Below are positions 15,914 through 24,800 of a DNA stretch of 64,000 nucleotides, piece after piece (positions within the stretch are counted from its first letter, which is position 1; every line of letters starts with the position of its first letter). A model generated the notes under the pieces. The model saw only the letters and a list, made by a program, of their open reading frames with translations, was not told the origin of the DNA and made no database searches. A program made the translations under genes and the position numbers. Source of the stretch: Nocardioides sp. Root682. Lineage in GTDB: Bacteria > Actinomycetota > Actinomycetes > Propionibacteriales > Nocardioidaceae. The stretch lies in contig NZ_LMHJ01000005.1 in NCBI RefSeq assembly GCF_001427795.1, positions 105,194 to 169,193 of the forward strand, read 5' to 3'.

Positions 15914-18030
15914 CGTGCTGGCAGGTCGGGAGTCGTCGCGAAGAGGACGACGCCCTCGGACGCGGTGGTGCGCATGGCCGAGCCGCGGGCCACGAGCAGC
16001 TCCAGGTGGGCCTTCGTCTCCATCGCGGCGATGCCCTGGTTGAACAGGTCGAGCTCGTCGAAGGACCGCTCGTGGCGGGTCCAGGTGAGCTGGTTCGCTG
16101 CGTCGTACGCGGTCCGCCCGCCTCCTGCCAGGGTCGCGAGGCTCTTCGCCAGCCGTGTCTCGTGATGGAGCAGGAGCTCGTCCACCCGTGCATGGGTGGA
16201 CGGGGCAACGGGACCGTGCGCCGGCAGGACCCGCAGGTCGGGCAGCGCCCGGACCTTGGTCAACGACGCCATGAAGTCGCCCAGGGGGTCGGGCGCCGGC
16301 GGCATCGTGAACCCGATCGACGGCGTGATCGTGGGCAGGATGTGGTCGCCGGCGAAGAGCAGGGAAGCGGACCGGTCGGCGAAGACGTAGTGGCCAGCGG
16401 TGTGCCCCGGGGTGTGCACGGCATTCAGGGTCCGCCCGCCGACCGGGATCTCGTGGTCGCCCTCGAACCAGGTGTCGGGGTAGAGCCAGACCGACTGGTT
16501 CGGCACGGCGCTCTCGACCTGGTTCCACCGCTCGGCGAGCTCTGCGGCGCCCGCGCTGACGAGACTGGCGAAGAACGGTGTCTCGGTGCGCGGCCGACTG
16601 TGGTCGTTGAGCAGGTCGAGGGTGGCCTTCTCGTCGGCTCCGAGCGCGACGTCCGCGCCGTACTCCTTTCCGAGCGCGGCCGCCATGCTGTAGTGGTCGC
16701 GGTGCACGTGGGTGACCAGGAACCGGTCGATGTCACCGAAGCCGGCCCCGAGCTGGCGCAGGCTTCGCTCGAAGACCTCTCGCGCCGCGTCGATCGCCCA
16801 GCCGCCGTCGATCATGGTGAGTCCGGCGTCGGTCTCGATGACGTACACGTTGACGGCCTTCAGCACGTCGGAAGGCAGCGGCAACGGGATTCGGTGGACA
16901 CCCGGCGCCACTTGCCAGGCACCCTGGTCGGCCCAGTGCCGGCCCGAGTCCGGGGAGATGGCGTGGTTCGTGGGCGTGGAGCTGAACGAAGGAGTGACCG
17001 CGGGGGTCGCTTCGACCGGTCGGTCGATGTCCAGGAGGACCTTTCCGATCGTGCCGGCCTCGACCGCGTCGTGGGCAGCGGCGGCGTCGTCCAGCGGGTA
17101 GTGGTGCAGCGGCAGACCGACCTGCCGGCCCACTTGCAGGCCGCCGGATGCCACTGCAGCGTTGATGTCCTCAGCCGCAGCCTGCAGCAGCTCGGGATCG
17201 AGCGGATAGAGCAGCACGAATTGGTAGCGCACGTTCAGCCAGAACGTCCTGAGGATGTCGACCGTGAACGTGCTACCGCCGTTGTCGGCGTAGATGGCGA
17301 TCGTGCCGTGGTTCCTGATGACCGCCAGGTCGAGCTCGTTGTTCTGTGCCGGAGCGACCTCGACCACGATGTCGACGCCGCCCGGTGCGATGGCCCGGAT
17401 CGCGGCGGCCGCGTCGCTCGTGCGGTAGTTGACGACGTGTTGGGCGCCGGCTGCCGACGCGAGGGCGGCCTTCTCCGGGCCCGACACCGTGGTGATGACG
17501 GTTGCTCCGGCCCAGCGCGCCAGCTGGATCGCGCTGTTGCCGACCGCGCCGGCGCCACCCGCAACCAGAATGACTTTCCCGTCGAGTGCGCCCGGGCTGA
17601 GCCTCGTCGGTCCGTCCTGCGCCGAGGTCAGCGCCCGATGTGCGGTGACAGCTGGTACGCCGAGCGAGGCTCCGAGGTCGAAGCTTGCACCCGACGGCAG
17701 GGGGAAGACCCGTTCGACGGGTTGCACCGTGTACTGGCTCGAGGTGCCGTGGGCGCGTCCGTGTTGGGCCAGCAGCACCCAGACAGGATCTCCGACCGCC
17801 AGAGTCTCCACGCCGGGGCCGATCGCATCGATGACTCCTGCACCGTCCTGGCCTGGCGAGACCTCGTCGTGGGCGAGGGGGAACCGGGCACGGAATTTCC
17901 AGTCCGTGGGATTCACACCTGATCGGACGATGCGGACCCGCACCTCGCCGGTTCCCGGCTCCGGAAGGTCGCGGTGCACCAGGCGCAGCACGGAGGAAGG
18001 CCCATTCTCTGCATAGACGATGGCTCTCAT
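15910..18030 (-). CDS. quinone oxidoreductase-like MDR fused to metallo-beta-lactamase-fold hydrolase
   Basis: 706-residue two-domain protein. Residues 1 to about 327 form a complete zinc-free MDR reductase of the NADPH:quinone oxidoreductase type: a GroES-like N-terminus (GVNPTDWKFRARFP), the dinucleotide loop VAGGAGAVGNSAIQLA and an end at GKVLLDIDRP. A Pro/Ser/Thr-rich linker follows. From about residue 360 to the end is an MBL domain with THVHRDHYS near residue 440, then HTPGHTAGHYVF, LFAGDHIL and LPAHGPV, so the zinc ligands are all present. The frame is unbroken and both halves look intact. It follows the SDR gene by 43 bases. Coupled reduction and (thio)ester hydrolysis is an inference. 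Confidence 0.88.
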   Translation of the reverse strand: MRAIVYAENGPSSVLRLVHRDLPEPGTGEVRVRIVRSGVNPTDWKFRARFPLAHDEVSPGQDGAGVIDAIGPGVETLAVGDPVWVLLAQHGRAHGTSSQYTVQPVERVFPLPSGASFDLGASLGVPAVTAHRALTSAQDGPTRLSPGALDGKVILVAGGAGAVGNSAIQLARWAGATVITTVSGPEKAALASAAGAQHVVNYRTSDAAAAIRAIAPGGVDIVVEVAPAQNNELDLAVIRNHGTIAIYADNGGSTFTVDILRTFWLNVRYQFVLLYPLDPELLQAAAEDINAAVASGGLQVGRQVGLPLHHYPLDDAAAAHDAVEAGTIGKVLLDIDRPVEATPAVTPSFSSTPTNHAISPDSGRHWADQGAWQVAPGVHRIPLPLPSDVLKAVNVYVIETDAGLTMIDGGWAIDAAREVFERSLRQLGAGFGDIDRFLVTHVHRDHYSMAAALGKEYGADVALGADEKATLDLLNDHSRPRTETPFFASLVSAGAAELAERWNQVESAVPNQSVWLYPDTWFEGDHEIPVGGRTLNAVHTPGHTAGHYVFADRSASLLFAGDHILPTITPSIGFTMPPAPDPLGDFMASLTKVRALPDLRVLPAHGPVAPSTHARVDELLLHHETRLAKSLATLAGGGRTAYDAANQLTWTRHERSFDELDLFNQGIAAMETKAHLELLVARGSAMRTTASEGVVLFATTPDLPAR

Positions 18031-18073
18031 TTTGCGCTCCTTCTGTTCGCCGGTACGGTGCTGGTGCTCCGCG

Positions 18074-18850
18074 TCAGTGGGCCGGACCGGTCGTGCTGAG
18101 ACCGCCGTCGACGGGGAGCACAGCTCCGGTCACGTAGGTGGCGGCGCGGGAGGCCAGGAAGATGACGGCGCCGGCGATGTCGTCCGGCTCGCCGGTCCGT
18201 CCGACTCGCGTCATGGCGCGGATCTCCTCACCGTGCTCGGTGAGGATCGCGTCCATCATCTTGGTGTGGAACGGTCCCGGTGCGATCGCGTTGACGAGGA
18301 TCGTCGGCGCGAGCTCGGCTGCCAGGTGGACCGTGAGGTGGTTGACCGCAGCCTTGGAAGCGGAGTACGCGAAGGCCGGGAACAGCGGCACCATGGTGGC
18401 GTCGATCGAGCTTATGTTGATGACCCGGGACGGGTCGCCGGGTGCGGCGGCCCTGTCGAGCATCGGGCGCAGGAAGCGCGTCATGTTGAAGACCCCCTTG
18501 ACGTTGAGATCCATCACCCGGTCCCAGCCGCTCTCGGGGTACTCCTCGAGGGGCGCGCCCCAGGTGGCGCCTGCGTTGTTGACCAGGATGTCGATGGTGT
18601 CGGTGTGCTCCGCGATGTCCTCCATGAGCAGTCGGCACTCGGACTCCTGGCTGAGGTCCCGGGCGAAGGCGTGGACGAGTCCGAACCTGCCGAGCTCGCG
18701 CGCGGCCTGCTCGCAGCTGTCGGCCTTCCTCGAGGAGATGAAGACCTCGGCTCCAGCCTTGAGCAGGCCCTCGGCGATCATGTAGCCGATGCCGCGGGTG
18801 CCGCCGGTGACGACTGCTTTCTTGCCCTCGATGGAGAACAGGTCCTGCAT
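18074..18850 (-). CDS. short-chain dehydrogenase/reductase
   Basis: 258-residue classical SDR. The cofactor motif is TGGTRGIG, and NNAG, a catalytic Ser in NISSID and YSASK are in order. The Arg after TGGT and the SSRKAD segment at the end of the second strand suggest NADP(H) preference. The length is typical. I start it at the ATG at 18850; the open frame continues upstream through the MBL gene in another frame but is a shadow. It is the third gene of the minus-strand operon. A hydroxyacyl-CoA or alcohol substrate is likely. Confidence 0.9.
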   Translation of the reverse strand: MQDLFSIEGKKAVVTGGTRGIGYMIAEGLLKAGAEVFISSRKADSCEQAARELGRFGLVHAFARDLSQESECRLLMEDIAEHTDTIDILVNNAGATWGAPLEEYPESGWDRVMDLNVKGVFNMTRFLRPMLDRAAAPGDPSRVINISSIDATMVPLFPAFAYSASKAAVNHLTVHLAAELAPTILVNAIAPGPFHTKMMDAILTEHGEEIRAMTRVGRTGEPDDIAGAVIFLASRAATYVTGAVLPVDGGLSTTGPAH

Positions 18851-18908
18851 GGTGGTGTCCTTGCTGTCGGTGGGTGTGACGGGTGGGTGTCGCGAGTGCG
18901 CCAAGGCG

Positions 18909-19787
18909 TCAGATCGCCGCGGCGGCCTCGTCCCGACTCCGGGTGTGGACGAACACGCCGGCCCACAGGGCGGTCCGATTGAGCCGTCCGTCGTGCGTCG
19001 TGACGAGGCTGTCGAAGATCTCCTCCGCCGATGCTCCGGAGTCGAGAGCGGCGTCGAAGTCGTCGAGGAACTTGCGGGTCTCGGCGACGTGACGGTGATC
19101 GTCGTCGGCGCCCGGTGCCTTGTGGCCCGCGACCACGTGGGTCGGCCTGCAGGCAGCGATCCGGTCCAGCGCTTCGCGCCATTCGTCGCGACTGGCCCGG
19201 TCCGTGTCGAGCGTGAAGGGAAACACTCCGTTGTAGACGATGTCGCCGGCGACGACCAGGTCCAGCTCGGGGACGTGGAGGAACGTGGTGTCCGACCTGT
19301 CGGAGTGGCCCCCGCGGTGCACGATGAGGGAATGACCCTCGAGGTCGATCCGGTCGCCCGTGAGTGGCGCGGCTGAAACGATCTCCTCCGGGATCTGGTC
19401 ACCGAAGAGCGGGCCCCACAGCTTGTCGTAGATCTCGGGGGAGGCCTGCTCCCGCATGTGCTCGACCACCTCGGGCAGAGCGACCACTGCCACGTCCGGG
19501 TGCCGCGCCACGAGCGGCCCGAGGCCGAAGAAGTGGTCACCGTGTCCGTGGGTGACGTAGATCGCCTGCAGCTCCAGCCCTCGGCCGTCGATCCACTCGA
19601 CCAGCGCTGAGGCGTGCTCCTTGGTGGTGAGGCCGTCCACGAGGACGGCGGACTTCTCGCCACAGATCAGCGTGGCCGACGTCGGTGACCACATGGCGGG
19701 GGATCCGTCGGGCGCAGGTCGTCCGGGGATGGGCTGACCGTCCACGACCAGGACCTCGTAGGAGAGCCCGCCGGCCGCCGTACCCAT
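18909..19787 (-). CDS. MBL-fold metallo-hydrolase
   Basis: 292-residue metallo-beta-lactamase-fold hydrolase. The zinc motif THGHGDHFFG is near residue 79, followed by GGHSDRSD, VAGDIVYNGVF and VAGHKAPG, so all metal ligands appear intact. A C-terminal helical segment of about 60 residues follows the core. Its ATG overlaps the crotonase stop by one base (TGATG), so the two are coupled. It has the broad SoxH/glyoxalase II-like layout, so a thioester (for example an acyl-CoA) or lactone is a reasonable substrate guess. Confidence 0.88.
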   Translation of the reverse strand: MGTAAGGLSYEVLVVDGQPIPGRPAPDGSPAMWSPTSATLICGEKSAVLVDGLTTKEHASALVEWIDGRGLELQAIYVTHGHGDHFFGLGPLVARHPDVAVVALPEVVEHMREQASPEIYDKLWGPLFGDQIPEEIVSAAPLTGDRIDLEGHSLIVHRGGHSDRSDTTFLHVPELDLVVAGDIVYNGVFPFTLDTDRASRDEWREALDRIAACRPTHVVAGHKAPGADDDHRHVAETRKFLDDFDAALDSGASAEEIFDSLVTTHDGRLNRTALWAGVFVHTRSRDEAAAAI

Positions 19788-20584
19788 CAGCGGCCCTCGA
19801 AGGCGATGAGATGGTGGTTCGCCCGGAACTTGCGAGCACCGTGCTCCACCAGGTAGCCGACCGCGTTGTGCATGTCCTCGGTGTCGTAGACGCTGGTGGC
19901 CTCGTCGAGCACGAGGCGGTCAGCAGCGCGTGCATCGTGGGCAAGCGCATGCCGGACCAGGCGCTTGGTCTGCAGGTGCGCCAGCGCCGGACCTCTCGCG
20001 ATCTTCTGCGCGACATCGAGGGCGACCTGGTGCAGGTCCGCCGCGGGAACGACCCGGTTGACGATGTGCCACTGCGCGAACTGATCGGCTGTGTACTGGT
20101 CAGCGGTGTAGACGATCTCGCGTGCGATCGCGGGTCCGCACCGCTCAGCGAGCCGATAGACACCGCCGAGCAGGGTGGTCACTCCGATCAATGCCTCCAC
20201 CTGGGAGAAGACGGCGTCGTCGGCGGCATAGATGAAGTCGCAGGCGAGCGCGACTTCGAGTCCAGCGGCGAAGCACAGGCCGTTGACGGCCGCGATGACG
20301 GGGAACGGTGCGTCCTCCAGCTCGGCGATCACCTCCATGCCGTCGGCGAGCAGGTCGCGACCCTCCTGGCGGGACCTGCGGTGGAAGACCGTGGCAACGT
20401 CCGCCCCGCCGGAGAAGAGGCGCGCATCGCTCTTGATCAGCATCGCTCGCGCGCGTTGCTCGGTCGCCCCACGGATCGCAGCGCGCAGGCCTGCGATCTG
20501 GCCAGCGTCGAAGAGCTCCGCCGGCGGATTGGAGGTGGTCACGATCGCGACGTCGTCGCTCATCTCGAAGAGCACCTGGCTCAT
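19787..20584 (-). CDS. enoyl-CoA hydratase/isomerase family protein
   Basis: 265-residue crotonase, first gene of its operon. Oxyanion-hole segments LFSGGADVATVF and NGLCFAAGLEVALACD are present, with a glutamate in the latter and a second in QVEALIGVTTLLGG, so hydratase chemistry is possible. The common GGG turn reads AAG. The conserved promoter element lies upstream at 20,657-20,711. The gene is coupled to the MBL hydrolase, which suggests the two act on successive CoA intermediates. Confidence 0.88.
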   Translation of the reverse strand: MSQVLFEMSDDVAIVTTSNPPAELFDAGQIAGLRAAIRGATEQRARAMLIKSDARLFSGGADVATVFHRRSRQEGRDLLADGMEVIAELEDAPFPVIAAVNGLCFAAGLEVALACDFIYAADDAVFSQVEALIGVTTLLGGVYRLAERCGPAIAREIVYTADQYTADQFAQWHIVNRVVPAADLHQVALDVAQKIARGPALAHLQTKRLVRHALAHDARAADRLVLDEATSVYDTEDMHNAVGYLVEHGARKFRANHHLIAFEGR

Positions 20585-20656
20585 TGAAGCTCCTGACCCG
20601 AGGACCTGCGGCCCGCTGTGGGTGCAGTGACTCGATCGATGGGTACCGGTCCTGCC

Positions 20657-20711
20657 ACCGTAGGAACGCCGACTGGTTGTCCACTAGGACGCGTCTGCCC
20701 GGTGCTGGTAC
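20657..20711 (-). promoter_or_regulatory. promoter with AraC-type operator, copy B
   Basis: On the minus strand: a 27-bp block (20685-20711) that matches copy A at 22 positions, containing CCGGGCAGACGCGTCCTA, then exactly 18 bp, then TTCC followed by a TACGGT -10 hexamer. The predicted leader to the crotonase start is about 65 bases. The rest of the 222-base gap to the divergent MBL gene shows no other clear signal apart from the ribosome site of that gene. Confidence 0.7.
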
Positions 20712-20806
20712 GGCCATGCCTCGGTGCGCGGCGGGGCTTGCAAGGCGCCTGATCTGGGCCAACGCTGCCATCAGGAGTCGTACGGAGCGGTGGAGCGGAG
20801 GATCTC

Positions 20807-21706
20807 GTGGAAGCAGTCGAGGTGAGCGAGGACGTCTATGCCTACGTCCAACCCGACGGGAGCTGGTGGATCAACAACACGGGATTCGTGGTCGGTTCGG
20901 ACGGGGTCATCAGCATCGACGCCTGCGCGACGGAAGCCCGCACGACGGCCTACCTCGAGATCATCGCGGGCATCAGCGACCAGCCGGTCCGCACCCTGGT
21001 CAACACCCATCACCACGGCGACCACACTTTCGGCAACTACCTGTTCCCGACAGCCACCATCGTCGGTCAGGAGCGCTCGAGGGCGGCCCTCCGGGCCTGG
21101 GGGCTGCCACGGTCAGCACCGTTCTGGACCGATGTCGAGTGGGGCGACGTCGTGCTCGCTCCTCCGTTCCTGACCTTCGAGGAGAGCGTCACCCTTCACG
21201 TGGACGACCTGAGATGCGAGGTCAGGCACCTGGGCCTGCCCGCACACACTGACAACGACACCATCGTGTGGCTGCCTGAGCGGCGCGTCCTGTTCGCTGG
21301 TGACCTCCTCTTCAGGGACGTCACGCCGTTCGTGGTCCAAGGTTCGGTCGGCGGGATGCTCGAGACGCTGGCCGTGATCGAGCAGCTGGGTGCGGAGACG
21401 ATCGTCCCCGGGCACGGAGCTGTCAGCGGCCCCGAGGTGATCGACGACGTGGTGCGCTATCTCCGGTTCGTGCAGGATGTCGCGGTCGCCGGGGTGGCGG
21501 CCGGCCTGACGCCGCTCGAGGCTGCACTGGAGACCGACCTCGGTGAGTTCACCGACCTGCTCGATCGTGAACGGATCGTGGGCAATCTCCACCGCGCGTA
21601 CGCGGAGGTCCGGGGTGAGCCATGGGGGAGTCCACTGGACGCTGGCGCCGCCCTCGCGGACATGGTGACCTACAACGGCGGAAGGCCGCTGAGCTGTCAT
21701 GCCTGA
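20807..21706 (+). CDS. MBL-fold metallo-hydrolase
   Basis: 299-residue MBL hydrolase with NTHHHGDHTFGN near residue 66, LPAHTDNDT, FAGDLLF and VPGHGAV, a full zinc ligand set. Start is GTG at 20807 after GGAGG. It is transcribed away from the crotonase operon but shares its intergenic region, so it may answer to the same AraC control. This is the third MBL domain in 6 kb. It is not closely alike to the other two outside the metal motifs, so recent duplication is not suggested. Confidence 0.88.
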   Translation: MEAVEVSEDVYAYVQPDGSWWINNTGFVVGSDGVISIDACATEARTTAYLEIIAGISDQPVRTLVNTHHHGDHTFGNYLFPTATIVGQERSRAALRAWGLPRSAPFWTDVEWGDVVLAPPFLTFEESVTLHVDDLRCEVRHLGLPAHTDNDTIVWLPERRVLFAGDLLFRDVTPFVVQGSVGGMLETLAVIEQLGAETIVPGHGAVSGPEVIDDVVRYLRFVQDVAVAGVAAGLTPLEAALETDLGEFTDLLDRERIVGNLHRAYAEVRGEPWGSPLDAGAALADMVTYNGGRPLSCHA

Positions 21707-21831
21707 GGGGTCTACCGAGAGTCCTCGACATGCGGCACTGCGCTGACGATTTCGCCGGAATCACTCGCCTGGACCTGCCTGGTGGTGCAGGATGACGCCC
21801 ACTCGGCATCATCTCGGTCTCTGGGGGTCTC

Positions 21832-24800
21832 GTGCGTCGCTCTCTGTCGTTGTGTCTTTCCCTGGCGCTCTCGGGCGGCGCAGTGGTCCTCTCCGGTCTG
21901 GCCGGCACCAGCGCTGCGAGCCCGCCACCCGCCGTTCAGACGGACCCGGTTGCGTCGGTGATGGCGCGCGCCCAGGCAGTCGGCCAGCGTGTCGAGGTGA
22001 CCCAGCTCAGGGACGAGTATTCCCAGACCTTCGCGAACCCCGACGGCGCATCGCTCAGCCTCGAGACATCCACGGTGCCGGTCTTCGGCCGAGACCTCGC
22101 AGGAGAGTGGGCGCCCCTCGATCTCGCCCTGGTGACGCTGCCTGACGGCAGCCTGCGGCCGCGTTCATCCGCGGTTCTGCTGACGCTGCCGGGCGCCGGC
22201 GAGCGGCAGCTCACCGCGACGTTCCACGGGCGGGGAGTTTCCCTTGACCTCCCCGGCACGCTGCGGACCCCGGTCGTGGACGGTCCCACGGCGACGTACC
22301 CAGATGTCTTCCCCGACGTCGACCTACGGCTGACGGCCACCCTCGAGGGCGTGCAGCAGGTGTACGTCCTCAAGAGTCGCAAGGCGGCGGCACTTTCACA
22401 GCTGAGTGACCTGAGCTTCCCGGCCAAGGCGCGGCGCGGCCGCATCGTGCCCAACGCGAGCGGCGGTTTCGCGGTGGTGGACGAGAATGCCGAGACGGTC
22501 TTCTCTTCGCCCCAGCCGGTCATGTGGGACTCCAGCGGCGACGCTGCCGACAAAGCACTGCCGCGTGACAGCCGAGGTCGGCGCACCGACGGCAGTCGCT
22601 TCCGGGCGCCTCACCTCGGGCCCGGCCGCGGTGACAGGGTCGCTGCGATGCGGACCACGGTCAGCGGCTCACGAATCGGCGTACGTCCGCTCGCCTCCCT
22701 GCTGCGCGACCCCGACACGGTCTACCCGGTCTACGTCGACCCGACGCTCCCGATCGACCGGGCCGAGCGCACGATGCTCCGCTCGGACGGCGTAGAGGCT
22801 TGGCAGTTCACCGGTGACGAGGGCATGGGCCGCTGCCCCACGTCGTACAGCAGCTTCTGCACCGGTCCTTACATCAAGCGGCTCTACTACGAGTTCGGCC
22901 GGAGCACGCTCAACTCAGGCGACAAGGTCGTCGGCGCCGAGTTCGCCTCGGTGGAACGGCACTCCGCCTCGTGTTCGGCACGCGAGGTCGACCTCAAGCA
23001 GACCGGCGCGATCTCCAGTTCCTCCACTTGGCCAGGCCCGTCCGTGGTCCGTCACCTCGGCACCCGCAACGTTGCCTACGGCTACAGCACGTCGTGCCCC
23101 GATCGCGAGGTTGCGTTCCGCAGTGCGGCGCTGACCGATGCTGCCGGCGACCTCGCGGCGGGCACGATCTCCCGGCTGACCCTGCTCTTGCGTGCTCAGG
23201 ACGAGTCCGACCAGATTGCGTGGAAGCGGTTCGACCAGGCCGGCGTGCTCCGCGTCGACTACGTGCGCAAGCCCGCGACACCGACCGGCGTGGGCGTGCT
23301 GTCGGCCGGCTCGTACTACTGCGACAGCAGCAGCCCGTTCACGATCACCGCGTACACCCAGCCGACCTTCCGGGCGATCATGCAGACCGCTGTCGACCCG
23401 CCGACCGGCACGGCTCAGGGCGAGCTCCGCGCGAAGTTCGAGCTCGACCGCTACGACACGGCCACGTCATCGTGGTTGAACTCCATCGGCACGACCGATG
23501 GCTATCGCTACAAACCCGCCTCCGGACAAGGATTCGACCCTGACAACACCACCGAATTGCTGCGGATGGCGGACCTCGGGCTGACGCTCAAGGAACGGAC
23601 GACCTATCGGGTGCGGGCGCTGACGCAGTCCTACTACAACATTGCCGAGGTCGGCAGTGGCACCCTGGAGTCGACGTGGAGCGGCTGGTGCTACTTCCGG
23701 ATCGACACGGACGCACCGCTGCCCCCGCAAGTCACAAGTTCCGACGGCGTCTACCCCGAAGAGACCGGCGGAACGATCGCTTGGACCGGCGGTCCGGGAG
23801 TGCCCGGCAAGTTCGCCCTGGCTCCGAACCCGACTGACGACGATCCCAACATCGAGCGCTACGCCTCGTCGGTGACCGGAGCGGGCGCCACGGTCACCAG
23901 CACGACGACCACGTCCACCGTGACACCCGGGACCTACGGGCCGCACTCGCTTCGGGTGACGGCCTACGACGTGCTCGACCGGGCCAGCCTTCCGTACACC
24001 TATCGCTTCAACGTGGCTGCTCCCCCTGGGGAGTTCGGGCGCTGGCACGTCACCCGCGACGACGGCGCGCAGGTCGCCGACTCCAACGCGGAGGGCGCAC
24101 AGAACCCGCTCACAGTCGGCGCCGGCGCGACGATCAGCCCGGCCGGCACCGGCCGTCGTGGCGAGCTCCGCGACGCCAACGGCCTGCCCCTCGACCGCGC
24201 CCTCAGCTTCAGCGGCGCTCCGGGCGTCACCAGGAGCGGAAGCGTCGCGGTCCGCACCGAGCAGCCGTTCACCTTCGCGGCCTGGGTGATGCTTGCTGAT
24301 GGCGCGGCCGACCGCACGGTGATGAGCCAGAGCTCTGTCTCCGGCATGTCGGGTGCGAGCCTCGACTACCTGGCTGCGAGCGATTCCTGGTCCTTCGGGT
24401 GGCGCTACAACGACGGCACCGCGACCCGTTGGGTCCGCGCGACCTCGCCCGCGCCTGCAGGCAAGAACGCTTGGACACTGGTGGCCGGCGTGTATGACCC
24501 GGCTGCGAAGACGCTGTCCCTGTCGGTCAACGGCAGGACCGTCGCCAGTGCCCCAGCCGTTGCGCCCGCCGCGCCCACAGCGACCGACGGTCCGCTCGAG
24601 GTGGGCAGCCGATCGGGACAGGCGCCGTTCCGCGGTCTCGTCGACGAGCTTCGGGTGTGGCAGCGCGCAGTCCCGCAGACTGAGCTGTCGGACGTCGCCA
24701 CGATCGACCCGGAGACCGGTGCGCCGACCTTCAGCCTCGTCGGTTCCTGGTCGACCAGGTCCATGGGCACCTCGTCCCTGCCCGACGTTTCGGCCTTCGC

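Noticed and set aside
15910..16528. Long minus-strand frame across the MBL part of the fusion gene in another phase
   Set aside because: It is Arg/Pro/Ala-rich shadow sequence; only its end, from the ATG at 15913, is credible and is annotated as a small gene.
16006..17922. 638-codon plus-strand frame antisense to the oxidoreductase/MBL fusion gene
   Set aside because: High-GC antisense frames stay open by codon bias alone; the composition is Arg/Gly/Val-rich and no domain is present.
20622..20646. GGGTAC near 20,641 as a further stress-sigma promoter
   Set aside because: The sequence 15 bp upstream is GTGC, no gene starts within a suitable distance on that strand, and it lies next to the AraC-type element.
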